A stretch of 32,274 nucleotides of DNA from Streptomyces hirsutus (GTDB taxonomy: Bacteria; Actinomycetota; Actinomycetes; Streptomycetales; Streptomycetaceae), in NCBI RefSeq assembly GCF_001418415.1, contig NZ_LIQT01000154.1, forward strand, positions 1 to 32,274, written 5' to 3'. The notes beneath the pieces are model-generated. The model had not been told where the DNA came from and did not search any database. It worked only from the letters and a program-made list of their open reading frames with translations. How positions within the stretch are numbered: the first letter of the stretch is position 1; each line of letters opens with the position of its first letter. Positions 16,359-24,043 of the stretch are shown here, piece by piece. The position numbers were made by a program, and so were the translations under genes.

Positions 16359-18206
16359 ATGGTGCATGTCCTGCGGCGTCTGCTGTCGGTGGGTGAGGCT
16401 TCCGATGTGGTGGCGGCCGCGCCCCCGGTGTCTCCGCGCGAGGTGTTCCGGCGGTTCTGGCCCTATACCCGCGGCGGTCGGCGCTGGTTCGCTCCCGTCG
16501 TTCTCTTCAGCCTGATCGGCCCCGCCCTCGACGCCACGGAGATCTGGCTCTTCAAGATCGTGGTGGACGATGTGCTCGTTCCCCGCGACGTCGGACCGCT
16601 CCTGTGGATCGCCCCGACCTATCTGGGGCTCATCATCGGCTCCGGCATTCTGGGGTTCGCCGACGACGTGACGTCCACGTGGGTCAGCGAACGCTTCCTG
16701 CTGACGCTTCGCTCCGATGTGTTCCGGCACGTCCAGGGCCTGTCGCTCGGATTCTTCGAACGCCGACGGCTCGGGGACGTGTTGTCGCGTGTGACGGGCG
16801 ATGTCGACGCGGTCGAGACGTTCCTGCTCTCGGGAGTGGCGGACGCCCTCTACTACGTGATCCGCCTGGGTGTCTTCCTCGGTCTGCTGTTCTATCTGCA
16901 GTGGGATCTGACCCTCCTCGCCCTCGTCATCGTGCCGCTGTTCTGGGGCGCCGCCCGGCGCTTCTCGCGGCTGATCAAGGAGGCGTCCCGGGAGCGCAGG
17001 CGCCGCAGCGGTTCGATCAGCGCGATCGCCGAGGAGTCGCTGGGCAACGTCGCCCTGGTACAGGCGTACAACCGGCAGAGGTGGGAAGAGCGCCGGTTCG
17101 AGCGTGAGAACGTCGGCAGGTTCCGGGCCACGATGGCCTCGACGCGGATCCGCGCCGTCTACGGATCCGTCGTCGAGGTCATCGAGGTGTCCGGCGTCCT
17201 CGCGGTCATGGGCCTGGGCACCTGGAAGCTGGCCCAGGAACAGCTCACGCTGGGCGGACTGCTGGTCTTCCTGGCGCTGATCGGCAGCCTCTACAGTCCG
17301 GTCCGCGGTCTGTCCCACCTCGGCACCACCTTCTACGCGGCGTCCGCCTCGGCCGAACGGATCATCGAGTTGCTGGACCAGCGGCCGCAGGTCGTCGAGG
17401 CCGCCGGCGCCCGCCGGATCGGCCGTGCGCGGGGTGACATGGAGTTCGACGGCGTCTCCTTCCGCTATCCCGGTACACCGTCCTGGGCACTGTCGGACGT
17501 GTCGTTCCACGTGGCAGCCGGAGAGACGCTGGCGCTGGTCGGGGCCAGCGGGGCCGGCAAGTCGACGGTCGCGAAGCTGCAGCTGCGCTTCTACGACCCC
17601 GACCGGGGCGCGGTCCGCCTCGACGGGACGGATCTGCGGGACCTGCGCCTGTCCGACCTGCGGGAGAGCGTCGCGGTGGTCCTGCAGGAGACGCTCGTCT
17701 TCCACGGCACCGTGCGGGACAACATCGCCTACGGCCGGCCGGAGGCGACGCAGGCGGACATCGTCGCGGCGGCGCGCGCCGCGGACGCGCACGAGTTCAT
17801 CGAACTGCTCCCGGAGGGCTACGACACGATGGTCGGCCAGCGCGGCCGGACGCTCTCCGGCGGGCAGCGCCAGCGCCTGGCGATCGCCCGCGCGATGATC
17901 AGGGACGCGCCCGTGCTCCTCCTCGACGAACCGACCACCGGCCTCGATGTGCGGTCCGGCCGACGGATCATGGACCCGCTGCGCCGGCTCATGGCCGGGC
18001 GGACGACCGTCGTCATCTCCCACAACCTGCTGACCGTCCGAGACGCCACGCGCATCGTGGTTCTCGACCAGGGCAGGATTGTCGAGTGCGGCGCCCACGA
18101 CGACCTGCTCGAGCGCGGCGGGACGTACGCCCGGCTGCACCGGCTGAACGCCCTGGTCGGTGCCGCACCAGCCGGGTCCTCGGCCCCCGGGACGGTGCTG
18201 CCGTGA
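16359..18206 (+). CDS. ABC exporter, fused membrane and ATPase domains
   Basis: ATG 16359 is preceded by GAGGAA and gives 615 aa. Residues about 35-320 form an exporter-type six-helix domain (FAPVVLFSLIGPALDATEIWLFKIVVDDVL at the start, coupling region FFERRRLGDVLSRVTGDVDAVE). Residues about 360-600 are the ATPase: Walker A GASGAGKST at 395-403, signature LSGGQ at 499-503, Walker B LLLLDE ending at Glu524, and the H-loop in ISHNL. It works as a dimer. No C39 peptidase domain is present, so it would not itself cleave a leader. The length fits ABCB/MsbA-like half transporters. One base before its stop begins the kinase gene, so the two are translationally coupled. The substrate may be the His-rich peptide, a metal chelate or a lipid; the first is inferred from position only. 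Confidence 0.9.
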   Translation: MVHVLRRLLSVGEASDVVAAAPPVSPREVFRRFWPYTRGGRRWFAPVVLFSLIGPALDATEIWLFKIVVDDVLVPRDVGPLLWIAPTYLGLIIGSGILGFADDVTSTWVSERFLLTLRSDVFRHVQGLSLGFFERRRLGDVLSRVTGDVDAVETFLLSGVADALYYVIRLGVFLGLLFYLQWDLTLLALVIVPLFWGAARRFSRLIKEASRERRRRSGSISAIAEESLGNVALVQAYNRQRWEERRFERENVGRFRATMASTRIRAVYGSVVEVIEVSGVLAVMGLGTWKLAQEQLTLGGLLVFLALIGSLYSPVRGLSHLGTTFYAASASAERIIELLDQRPQVVEAAGARRIGRARGDMEFDGVSFRYPGTPSWALSDVSFHVAAGETLALVGASGAGKSTVAKLQLRFYDPDRGAVRLDGTDLRDLRLSDLRESVAVVLQETLVFHGTVRDNIAYGRPEATQADIVAAARAADAHEFIELLPEGYDTMVGQRGRTLSGGQRQRLAIARAMIRDAPVLLLDEPTTGLDVRSGRRIMDPLRRLMAGRTTVVISHNLLTVRDATRIVVLDQGRIVECGAHDDLLERGGTYARLHRLNALVGAAPAGSSAPGTVLP

Positions 18207-19120
18207 GTGTCCCGGCGGTGCGGGCCGCCCCGCCCCTGGCACCCGGCACGAGACCGGTCCCGGGCTACGAGGTCCTGGCGCATCTGGCGCGCACCGGCTG
18301 GCTCGACGTCTACGACGTCTGGAGCGAGGAACGGGACTGCCGCTGTGTGATCAAGGCCGTGCGCCCCGACCGCCGGGACCAGGAGCAGCTGCGCGACCAG
18401 CTGCTGCGTGAGGGGCGGTGGCTGGGAGCCTTCACCCATCCGCACCTGGTCCGCGCGTACGAGACGTTCGAGTCGCCGGTGCCGCTCGTCGTGCTGGAGA
18501 CGCTGACCGGCGAAACGCTGTCCCACCTCCTCCACCGGTTGCGGCGCCGGCCGTCCGCCGCCGACGTGGCGCTTCTCGGGGTGCAGCTGTGTTCCGCGAT
18601 CCACTACCTCCACGGTCAGGGTCTGCTGCACCTGGACCTCAAGCCGTCGAACGTGGTGGTGGACTGCGGTCACGCGAAGGTGCTGGACCTGAGCATCGCG
18701 CGGCCGCCCGGGCCCGCGCCCGCGGGGGTGGGCACATTCTGCTACCTCGCTCCCGAGCAGGCCCGCGGCGGCCCGCTGTCGGCAGCCGCGGACGTATGGG
18801 GCATCGGCATCACGTTGTACGAGGTCGCCGCCGGGGACGTGCCGTTCGGCCGCGGGGATTCCCGCGAGGTTCCTCCCCGTGGGGAGAAAGGGAACGAGCC
18901 CTGCGACGGCAGCGTCACGGGCGGCCGGGACGACTGGTATCCGCAGCTGGAAGGCACCGCCCCGCCGGTCGGCTCGCGGCGGCGTCTGCCCGGGGGGCTC
19001 GCGGCGGCCGTCGACGGCTGCCTTCAGATCGATCCGTCGTCCCGGCCCTCGGTTGCCGAACTGGCCGCCTCACTCGACGCGACGCTGCCCGGTCCGGGGC
19101 GCCGCACCGCCCGCCCCTGA
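18203..19120 (+). CDS. Soluble Ser/Thr protein kinase with altered DFG motif
   Basis: GTG 18203 overlaps the ABC stop in GTGA. Length is 305 aa. The Hanks-type elements are: ATP-anchoring Lys51 in CVIKAV, catalytic loop HLDLKPSN with Asp145, Lys147 and Asn150, and APEQ with Glu185, then DVWGIGITLYEVAAG. The glycine-rich loop is poor (LARTGWLDVYDVW), and the DFG metal-binding motif reads DLS (162-164), keeping the Asp. The RD arginine is also absent (HLD in place of HRD), so the enzyme would not need activation-loop phosphorylation in the usual way. Neither a membrane helix nor a PASTA domain is present. Tight coupling with the exporter suggests that it controls the transporter or its substrate by phosphorylation. 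It is probably active, but this is not proven. Confidence 0.88.
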   Translation: MSVPAVRAAPPLAPGTRPVPGYEVLAHLARTGWLDVYDVWSEERDCRCVIKAVRPDRRDQEQLRDQLLREGRWLGAFTHPHLVRAYETFESPVPLVVLETLTGETLSHLLHRLRRRPSAADVALLGVQLCSAIHYLHGQGLLHLDLKPSNVVVDCGHAKVLDLSIARPPGPAPAGVGTFCYLAPEQARGGPLSAAADVWGIGITLYEVAAGDVPFGRGDSREVPPRGEKGNEPCDGSVTGGRDDWYPQLEGTAPPVGSRRRLPGGLAAAVDGCLQIDPSSRPSVAELAASLDATLPGPGRRTARP

Positions 19121-19150
19121 GGCCGTGGCGGGGCGCCGATTTCACGCGCT

Positions 19151-19915
19151 TCAACCGGTCTCGAAGTCGCCGGTGGCGAGGACGGTGCCGTCGGAGGCGG
19201 TCAGGCGGGCGCCGGAGAGCGCCGCGGGGTCGACCGAGGCCGCCGCGCCCCAGTCACCACGTCCGTTGCTCAGGGTGAAGGTGCCCACGCGGATCGTGGT
19301 GCCGTCCGTGCGCTCCAGGAGGCAGACCACCTTGCCGCTGTACGGAGTGCCGACGGCGGCAAGGTCGACGGTCATGTAGATCCAACCGGGTTTCCCCGGG
19401 TCTCCTGGGTGGGCGTAGATGTCGCCGGCCGACGGCCCGAGGCCCGAGGCCGAGGTCAGCTCTCCCTCCATCAAAGGCGTCTGGATCTCCACGGCAGGAG
19501 AGCTCGAGGCCGTGACACTCTCGATGGCGGTGCCGACCGCCCAGCCGGTGAACCCGCATGCGAGTGCGAACGCGGCCGCGGCGGATGCGACCCACAGCCG
19601 GACACGGCGTGCGCGACTGCGGACCGCCTTGTGCGCAAGGTCGGACGCCCGCGTGTGGGGCTCCCCCTCGTGCGCCGTCACGTCCTGGGGCAACCTGCGC
19701 GCCACCCTGGTCTCGAACCCGAGCGGCGGCTCGCTGCCCGGCACCAGCCCGATCAGTCCGTCTCCCACCAGGGTCATGTGCTCGATGTACTCCCGACAGG
19801 CCGCGCACCGGTCCAGATGCGCGGCCGCCGCCGCCCGCTCACGGCCGGGCAGCACACCCAGTGCCATCTCGGCGCCGATCTCCCGCAACTTCTCGCAGGT
19901 CACGTCACTGACCAT
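19151..19915 (-). CDS. Membrane anti-sigma factor (RskA-like) with zinc-finger motif
   Basis: ATG at 19915 (leftwards) gives 254 aa. The N-terminal anti-sigma domain contains His33-x3-Cys37-x2-Cys40 (HLDRCAACR), the ZAS zinc-binding signature. A single membrane helix lies at about residues 107-128 (LWVASAAAAFALACGFTGW). The outer part (residues 130-254) ends with GKVVCLLERTDGTTIRVGTFTLSNGRGDWGAAASVDP and LSGARLTASDGTVLATGDF, matching the RskA C-terminal domain. It would hold the ECF sigma factor at the membrane until a signal triggers proteolysis. It overlaps the sigma gene by 11 bases and is convergent with the kinase gene, 30 bases away. Confidence 0.92.
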   Translation of the reverse strand: MVSDVTCEKLREIGAEMALGVLPGRERAAAAAHLDRCAACREYIEHMTLVGDGLIGLVPGSEPPLGFETRVARRLPQDVTAHEGEPHTRASDLAHKAVRSRARRVRLWVASAAAAFALACGFTGWAVGTAIESVTASSSPAVEIQTPLMEGELTSASGLGPSAGDIYAHPGDPGKPGWIYMTVDLAAVGTPYSGKVVCLLERTDGTTIRVGTFTLSNGRGDWGAAASVDPAALSGARLTASDGTVLATGDFETG

Positions 19916-20516
19916 GGTCCCCTCGATCCGGAGAGGCGAGTGTGTTCCGCAGCTTGCCCATCGCTGTCCTGATCCGCGTCTTTGCGGTACCCAGCGGGAT
20001 CTTCTCCCAGTCGGCGATCTGCTGGGCCGTCATTCCGTAGATGCCCGCCATCACCAGGGCACGACCCTGCTCCCGCGGCAGCTGCGCCACGGCGGCCCGC
20101 AGCTGGGACGAGGCCTCGTCGGCCAGAGCCCACTGCTCGGGGGTCTCGGTCACGACATCGAGGAGCGCGTCGAGGTCCTCGGGTGCCACCGGCTCCGTCC
20201 GCCGCGCACGGACGGCGTCGATGGCGAGATTGTGCGCGATGGTCGTCAGCCAGGTCGTCACCGACCCGCGGCGCGAGTCGTAGATCTGCGCATGACGCCA
20301 CGCACGCTCGAATGTCTGCTGGGCGATGTCCTCGGCGAGTTGCCGATCTCCGGTGACGGCGATGGCGACACCGAAGACCGCGCGCTGGAACCTCCGTACG
20401 AAGGTGACCGCGAGCTCCGGATCACCGGTGGCCAGCCCGGACAGCAGAGCCTCGTCCGGGAGACGGCTAACGGGAACCGGAAGCTCGGCACACTTATATA
20501 TACGGTCCGCCCCCAC
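19905..20516 (-). CDS. ECF RNA polymerase sigma factor, SigK-like
   Basis: I chose GTG at 20516 (leftwards; TTG 20519 is adjacent), giving 203 aa. No clear ribosome site is seen, so translation may be leaderless. Region 2 runs RRFQRAVFGVAIAVTGDRQLAEDIAQQTFERAWRHA, followed by RRGSVTTWLTTIAHNLAIDAVRARR. Region 4 has VAQLPREQGRALVMAGIYGMTAQQIADWEKIPLGTAKTRI, whose helix-turn-helix reads the -35 element. This is the pattern of SigK-type ECF factors, which pair with RskA-type anti-sigma factors as here. It is co-transcribed with the anti-sigma gene. Some AT-rich sequence (TATATATAAG on the minus strand) lies inside its first codons, which is unusual for this region. Confidence 0.92.
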   Translation of the reverse strand: MGADRIYKCAELPVPVSRLPDEALLSGLATGDPELAVTFVRRFQRAVFGVAIAVTGDRQLAEDIAQQTFERAWRHAQIYDSRRGSVTTWLTTIAHNLAIDAVRARRTEPVAPEDLDALLDVVTETPEQWALADEASSQLRAAVAQLPREQGRALVMAGIYGMTAQQIADWEKIPLGTAKTRIRTAMGKLRNTLASPDRGDHGQ

Positions 20517-20694
20517 CAAGGGATTGCCCGGCCGCTACGGAAGATCACATTCCCATTCTGCACCGGTTTCCCCGGCTGCACGAACTGCTCGCAGCGCGGT
20601 CAGTGACCGTTCTGTGCCAGCCGCGGCAAGTGATCCGCCAAGGCCTGACCCCCGGTCGGATCCCGAGCATTGCTGCAGGTCCGACTTGCCCCCA

Positions 20695-21128
20695 ATGACC
20701 GTAGAAGCGCGGGACGAAGCCCCCCACGACCGAGGCGTGATCACGAGTCCACCGGGCTGGCTGCTGTCGCAACTTCCGCACGTCACGCGCTGCCCAGACT
20801 GCGGATATACCTTCCATGGGCGTCGCACCGGCACGCAGGCCGCTCGCCCTGCCGGGCGCGCAGGGAGGGCCGCACGACGGCCCGGTGCCGCGACTGCGGC
20901 CAAGACCGCGAGCTCACCGCCACCTGGCAGCACATCAAAGCCATCACCGCCCGCCACGGCGACCGCGACGCCCACGAAGCCGACCTCGCCGACGCCCTCG
21001 ACCAGCTCATGCGCCGTGCCCACGCCGGCACCGCCACCCCGGGCGAGCAGCGTCTCTTCACCCGCACCACACCGCTGAAAACGCCCCCGGCGGCGGCCGG
21101 CACCCGCTCTCTCCATCAGCCAACGTGA
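20695..21128 (+). pseudogene. Small zinc-ribbon-like hypothetical protein, frameshifted
   Basis: From ATG 20695 the frame gives ITSPPGWLLSQLPHVTRCPDCGYTF. Around 20850-20870 the protein-like reading moves to another frame: TTARCRDCGQDRELTATWQHIKAITARHGDRDAHEADLADALDQLMRRA, ending at 21128. Two CxxC pairs (CPDC and CRDC) could together hold one zinc ion. I do not recognise the family. Either this is a gene broken by one frameshift or two unrelated frames; the shared zinc-ribbon logic favours the first. Confidence 0.4.
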
Positions 21129-21176
21129 CAGCGCCCTTCCACGCGACCGCACTTCCTTCCCGGGGCGAACCTGCAG

Positions 21177-21440
21177 GTGAACGGTCGCCCTCAACGCGAT
21201 GTCGGCATTATCGGCACCTTCAACGGCCGCATCCTTGCCGGAGAAGTCGAAACCAGCCCCGCCGACTTCACTCAGGAGCACATCACCCACGACATCTCCA
21301 CCAACGCCGGCATCGGAGCCGACATCCACCTGATGGCAGCCATCCATCCGATCAGCGCAGCAAACCGAGAAATCGCCGAAACTCAAGGCAACAGCCACGA
21401 CATGGAGCTCCGTGCGCCCACCTCTCCAAATTTGCAATAG
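21177..21440 (+). pseudogene. Fragment of a nuclease-fold-like hypothetical protein
   Basis: The frame from GTG 21177 reads DVGIIGTFNGRILAGEVETSP, then FTQEHITHDISTNAGIGADIHLMAAIH. This resembles the core of restriction-endonuclease-like domains (Asp, then Glu-x-Lys in a GEVKTS context), but the Lys is Glu here. It starts inside the probable core, has no ribosome site, and the last 15 residues look unrelated. I infer a remnant of a larger protein. The fold assignment is tentative. Confidence 0.4.
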
Positions 21441-21856
21441 CTACCACTGTAGTCATGGAGAAGACCAAGGACCTGCCTGCTCCGCCCTCTGGGCACGAGT
21501 ACGGGAGACCCTCATTCCCGCCCATACCGGCCTGTCCCGGCTGGGTGTCAAGCCCGCCCTGGAGCCGCTTCAAGCGCCGACGGCCCCGCGTGCGACAAAG
21601 AGCCCCAGCAAGGCGCGGCAGGTGTACCAGCGCGGCCTGACAAGCCCTCGCCCAGCGGGTGGAGCGGAGTGGCCGCCGGTTCCGGCACTCCGTCGACCGC
21701 CTGGGCTGCACGGCGCCCCTGTCCGCCAGCCCTGTGCGATCCGTTCGGCAGGCCGTTCACCCAGGACTGCCACCGGCGGGGGTCCTCACGCGTGCCCATG
21801 GCACGCGGCGGCAGGCCCCCGGAGGCCGGGTACCGGACCGTCCGCCACAAACGGTC
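21441..21856. other. Gap without a convincing gene
   Basis: The frame leading into the aldo/keto reductase is open throughout this stretch, but its translation is Pro/Arg-rich shadow-like sequence and the real promoter lies at 21857-21887. No RNA gene or repeat was found. Confidence 0.5.
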
Positions 21857-21887
21857 TTGACCTGGAGCGCGCTCCAGATTCGAGGAT
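21857..21887 (+). promoter_or_regulatory. MerR-type promoter with 19-bp spacer
   Basis: The -35 element TTGACC is at 21857-21862 and a -10-like GAGGAT at 21882-21887, exactly 19 bases apart, the abnormal spacing typical of MerR-controlled promoters. Between them lies a perfect 16-bp palindrome CTGGAGCGCGCTCCAG (21862-21877), the expected dimer site. The controlling protein is most likely the MerR regulator encoded at 22856. Transcription should begin near 21894-21895, at the reductase start codon. Confidence 0.8.
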
Positions 21888-21894
21888 GAGCGGC

Positions 21895-22833
21895 ATGTAC
21901 ACCACCAACCCCCAGATCGTCCTCGGGACGATGGACTTCGGCACCCGCGTCGCCCCTGAGCGGGCCTTCGCGATCCTCGACTCCTTCGTCGCCGGCGGCG
22001 GTGTTTGGCTCGACACCGCGAACTGCTACTCCTTCTGGAGCGACCCCAGTGGTGTCGGCGGCTCCAGCGAGCGCCTCATCGGCGCGTGGCTCCGGGCCCG
22101 CCCGGGCGCGCGCGACGCGGTGCGGATCGCGACAAAGGTCCGGCAGAACCCGCTCGTCCCGCACTCCTGGCCGGAAAGCGCCGAAGGACTCTCCGCCCGT
22201 GCCGTCCGCACCGGTGCGGAGGAGAGCCTGGGGCGTCTCGGGGTCGATCACGTCGATCTGCTCTGGGCCCACGCCGAGGACCGTACCGTGCCGCTGGAGG
22301 AGACGGTCGGCGCCTTCGGCGAGCTGGTCGCGAAGGGAGTGGCCCTGCGGGTCGGGGCGGCGAACCATGCCGCCTGGCGCGTCGAGCGCGCCCGGTCGCT
22401 CGCGCGAAAGCAGGGCGTGGAACCGTGGACGGCCCTGCAGCTGCGCCACTCACTCCTCCAGCCGCGCCCGTTCACCCCCCTCTCGGAGGCCGGCCACCGC
22501 ATGCTCACCGCCGAGGACCTGGACCTCGCGCGGTCGGAGGGGCTCGCCGTGTGGTCGTACAGCTCGCTGATGTGGGGTTCCTACGTACGCGCGGACAAGC
22601 CGCTTCCGCCAACCTATGATCATCCCGGGACCCCCCGGGTGCTCACGGTCCTGGACGATGTCGCCGGCGAGCTCTCGGCCACGAGGAACCAGGTCGTCCT
22701 CGCATGGTTGATGCTGCAGGGAATCGATCCCATCGTCGGCGCGAGCCGGGTGGAACAGATCGAGGAGGCACTCGCCGCACGCCATGTGCGGCTCGGCGAC
22801 AAGCACCTGGCGCGCTTCGCCGAAGCGCGGTAG
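21895..22833 (+). CDS. Aldo/keto reductase
   Basis: I chose ATG 21895 (MYTTNPQIVLGTM) because the MerR promoter places the transcript start there; ATG 21886 lies within the -10 element. Length is 312 aa. The AKR barrel is complete: IVLGTMDFG at the start, catalytic Asp and Tyr in WLDTANCYSFW, catalytic Lys in IATKV, and His in LLWAHAED. Later come SYSSLMWGSY-like loop residues and the NADPH-site helix VGASRVEQIEEAL. The enzyme reduces aldehydes or ketones with NADPH in the cytoplasm. It forms an operon with the downstream merR gene (22-base gap). The likely role is detoxifying a reactive carbonyl that the regulator senses. Confidence 0.92.
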   Translation: MYTTNPQIVLGTMDFGTRVAPERAFAILDSFVAGGGVWLDTANCYSFWSDPSGVGGSSERLIGAWLRARPGARDAVRIATKVRQNPLVPHSWPESAEGLSARAVRTGAEESLGRLGVDHVDLLWAHAEDRTVPLEETVGAFGELVAKGVALRVGAANHAAWRVERARSLARKQGVEPWTALQLRHSLLQPRPFTPLSEAGHRMLTAEDLDLARSEGLAVWSYSSLMWGSYVRADKPLPPTYDHPGTPRVLTVLDDVAGELSATRNQVVLAWLMLQGIDPIVGASRVEQIEEALAARHVRLGDKHLARFAEAR

Positions 22834-22855
22834 CGGCGGTCACAAAAGGAGCCCC

Positions 22856-23203
22856 ATGACCACCCTCACCCCGGCAGCGGCCGCCGCCCGCACCGGCGTC
22901 TCCATCGACACGCTGCGGTACTACGAGCGTGAAGGGCTCATCGGCCCGATCCGGCGCTCCGCCGGCGGGCGCCGGGCGTACACCGAGGACGACGTCTTCT
23001 GGATCGGCCTGGTCACGTGTTTCCGCGAGGCCGGCCTTGGCATTGCGGACCTGCGGGGGTTCGTCGCCATTCTGCGCGCCGAGCACCCTCCGCAGGCCCG
23101 AGTCGCCTTCCTCCGCGAGCGCCGTGCCGCCTTGGAGCAGCAAGTGGCGGCCCTGCACCGGGCTATGGAGGTCCTCGATGAGAAAATCACCTACTACAGC
23201 TGA
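22856..23203 (+). CDS. MerR-family transcriptional regulator
   Basis: ATG 22856 has AAAGGAG at 22845-22851. Length is 115 aa. The N-terminal winged helix reads AAAARTGVSIDTLRYYEREGLI, then RRAYTEDDVFWIGLV; the C-terminal half (ERRAALEQQVAALHRAMEVLDEKITYY) is the dimer coiled coil. There is only one Cys (VTCFREAG, about residue 59) and no metal-binding Cys set, so it is closer to the carbonyl/thiol-stress branch (AdhR/NmlR-like) than to metal sensors. It should bind the palindrome at 21862-21877, twist the 19-bp spacer and control its own operon. Confidence 0.92.
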   Translation: MTTLTPAAAAARTGVSIDTLRYYEREGLIGPIRRSAGGRRAYTEDDVFWIGLVTCFREAGLGIADLRGFVAILRAEHPPQARVAFLRERRAALEQQVAALHRAMEVLDEKITYYS

Positions 23204-23312
23204 GCGCCGGGAGCCTCGCACTCAGCTCGCGCCCGGCCCACCGCACATCGCCGCACGATCCCGAACTCCTCGGCGTCTGGAGCCGCCAGCGGCACAACGT
23301 CTGCCACTGGCT

Positions 23313-23360
23313 CAGGCAGTCAGGCAGTCAGGCAGTCAGGCAGTCAGGCAGTCAGGCAGA
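23313..23360. repeat. Tandem repeat of an 8-bp unit, six copies
   Basis: CAGGCAGT is repeated five times without change and a sixth time as CAGGCAGA. Copy-number change would shift any reading frame through it, since 8 is not a multiple of 3. It lies 110 bases after the merR stop and next to the broken end of the relaxase fragment. Confidence 0.95.
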
Positions 23361-23383
23361 GGATCTCCCCCACTTCCAGGTCC

Positions 23384-23810
23384 TCAAGCCCTTGTCCCAT
23401 GCCCACGCCGAGCAACTGGCCGAGGCGATCGACAACTGCCCGCGGCCCACAGCAGTCGCAGAGTCGGCTGCGGTCGGAGGACCAGATCGGTTCCGGTGAC
23501 CTTCACCCACCGACCGAGCGCGCCGGGCCGGTGCGCAGCCAGGGGCGTCTTCCCCGCCGCCAGTTGCTCGGTCACGAGCCGGTCGGCGTGCGGGCGCCGA
23601 CCAGCGCGCGCAGCTGCGCCTCGGTCACCTCCTGACCGAGCGCGGGCCGAGGAGAGTCAGGCCCCGGCCCATCCAGCGCCTGGCTGGAACCCCGGCGTCC
23701 TGCTGCACCTTCTTCAGCGGCTTGCCAGCTGGTCGATGTCCGTCGTCGGCAAGGACCTGGCGCAGATAGCAGTGGTGCATCTGCCCGGCGGTGATCAGCG
23801 CTACAGCCAT
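23384..23810 (-). pseudogene. TrwC/MobF-type relaxase, N-terminal remnant with frameshifts
   Basis: Reading leftwards from ATG 23810: MAVALITAGQMHHCYLRQVLADDG, then RWMGRGLTLLG. After a frameshift near 23640 it continues GQEVTEAQLRALVGARTP, and after another near 23573 VTEQLAAGKTPLAAHR, then VKVTGTDLVLRPQPTLRLLWA. This is the order of the TrwC-relaxase domain of actinobacterial conjugation proteins (start ITAGDGYxYL, WxGRGLxLLG, VTEAQLRALFG, VTGxDLTFSVPKSVSLLWA). The catalytic tyrosines are not visible and the rest of the protein (His triad, helicase) is missing. It points to a lost mobilisable plasmid or ICE. The remaining part of the 23204-24043 gap shows nothing else recognisable. Confidence 0.65.
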
Positions 23811-24043
23811 CACGCAGACCACGCCACACTGCCCTGACCTGTAAGAAGAACCCGACCAGCGTTCCCTGCCGCCAGACGGGAGCAACGGCCGCGCTTTCTT
23901 TCCAGGCACCTATCAAGCGGGAAGCGACTCCAGCCGGCCAGCAGGGGTCAACGAACTGACAGGCCGTTCCCGTCTCTCCAGTGCCCGCGCGTATCGTTCG
24001 CACGTGCGCGGGTGATCCGTGTGATCTTGAGGGTGGGGACCTG

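Noticed and set aside
16002..18242. Long minus-strand open frame (746 codons)
   Set aside because: It is the antisense shadow of the ABC exporter gene; the translation is Arg/Gly/Asp-rich with no domain, and codon bias supports the plus strand.
23313..23360. CRISPR array
   Set aside because: The repeat unit is 8 bp with no spacers between copies; it is a simple tandem repeat.
23204..23837. Plus-strand frame through the 8-bp repeat as a protein gene
   Set aside because: Its translation is Pro/Arg/Ser-rich and lies antisense to the relaxase fragment, which has better family support.
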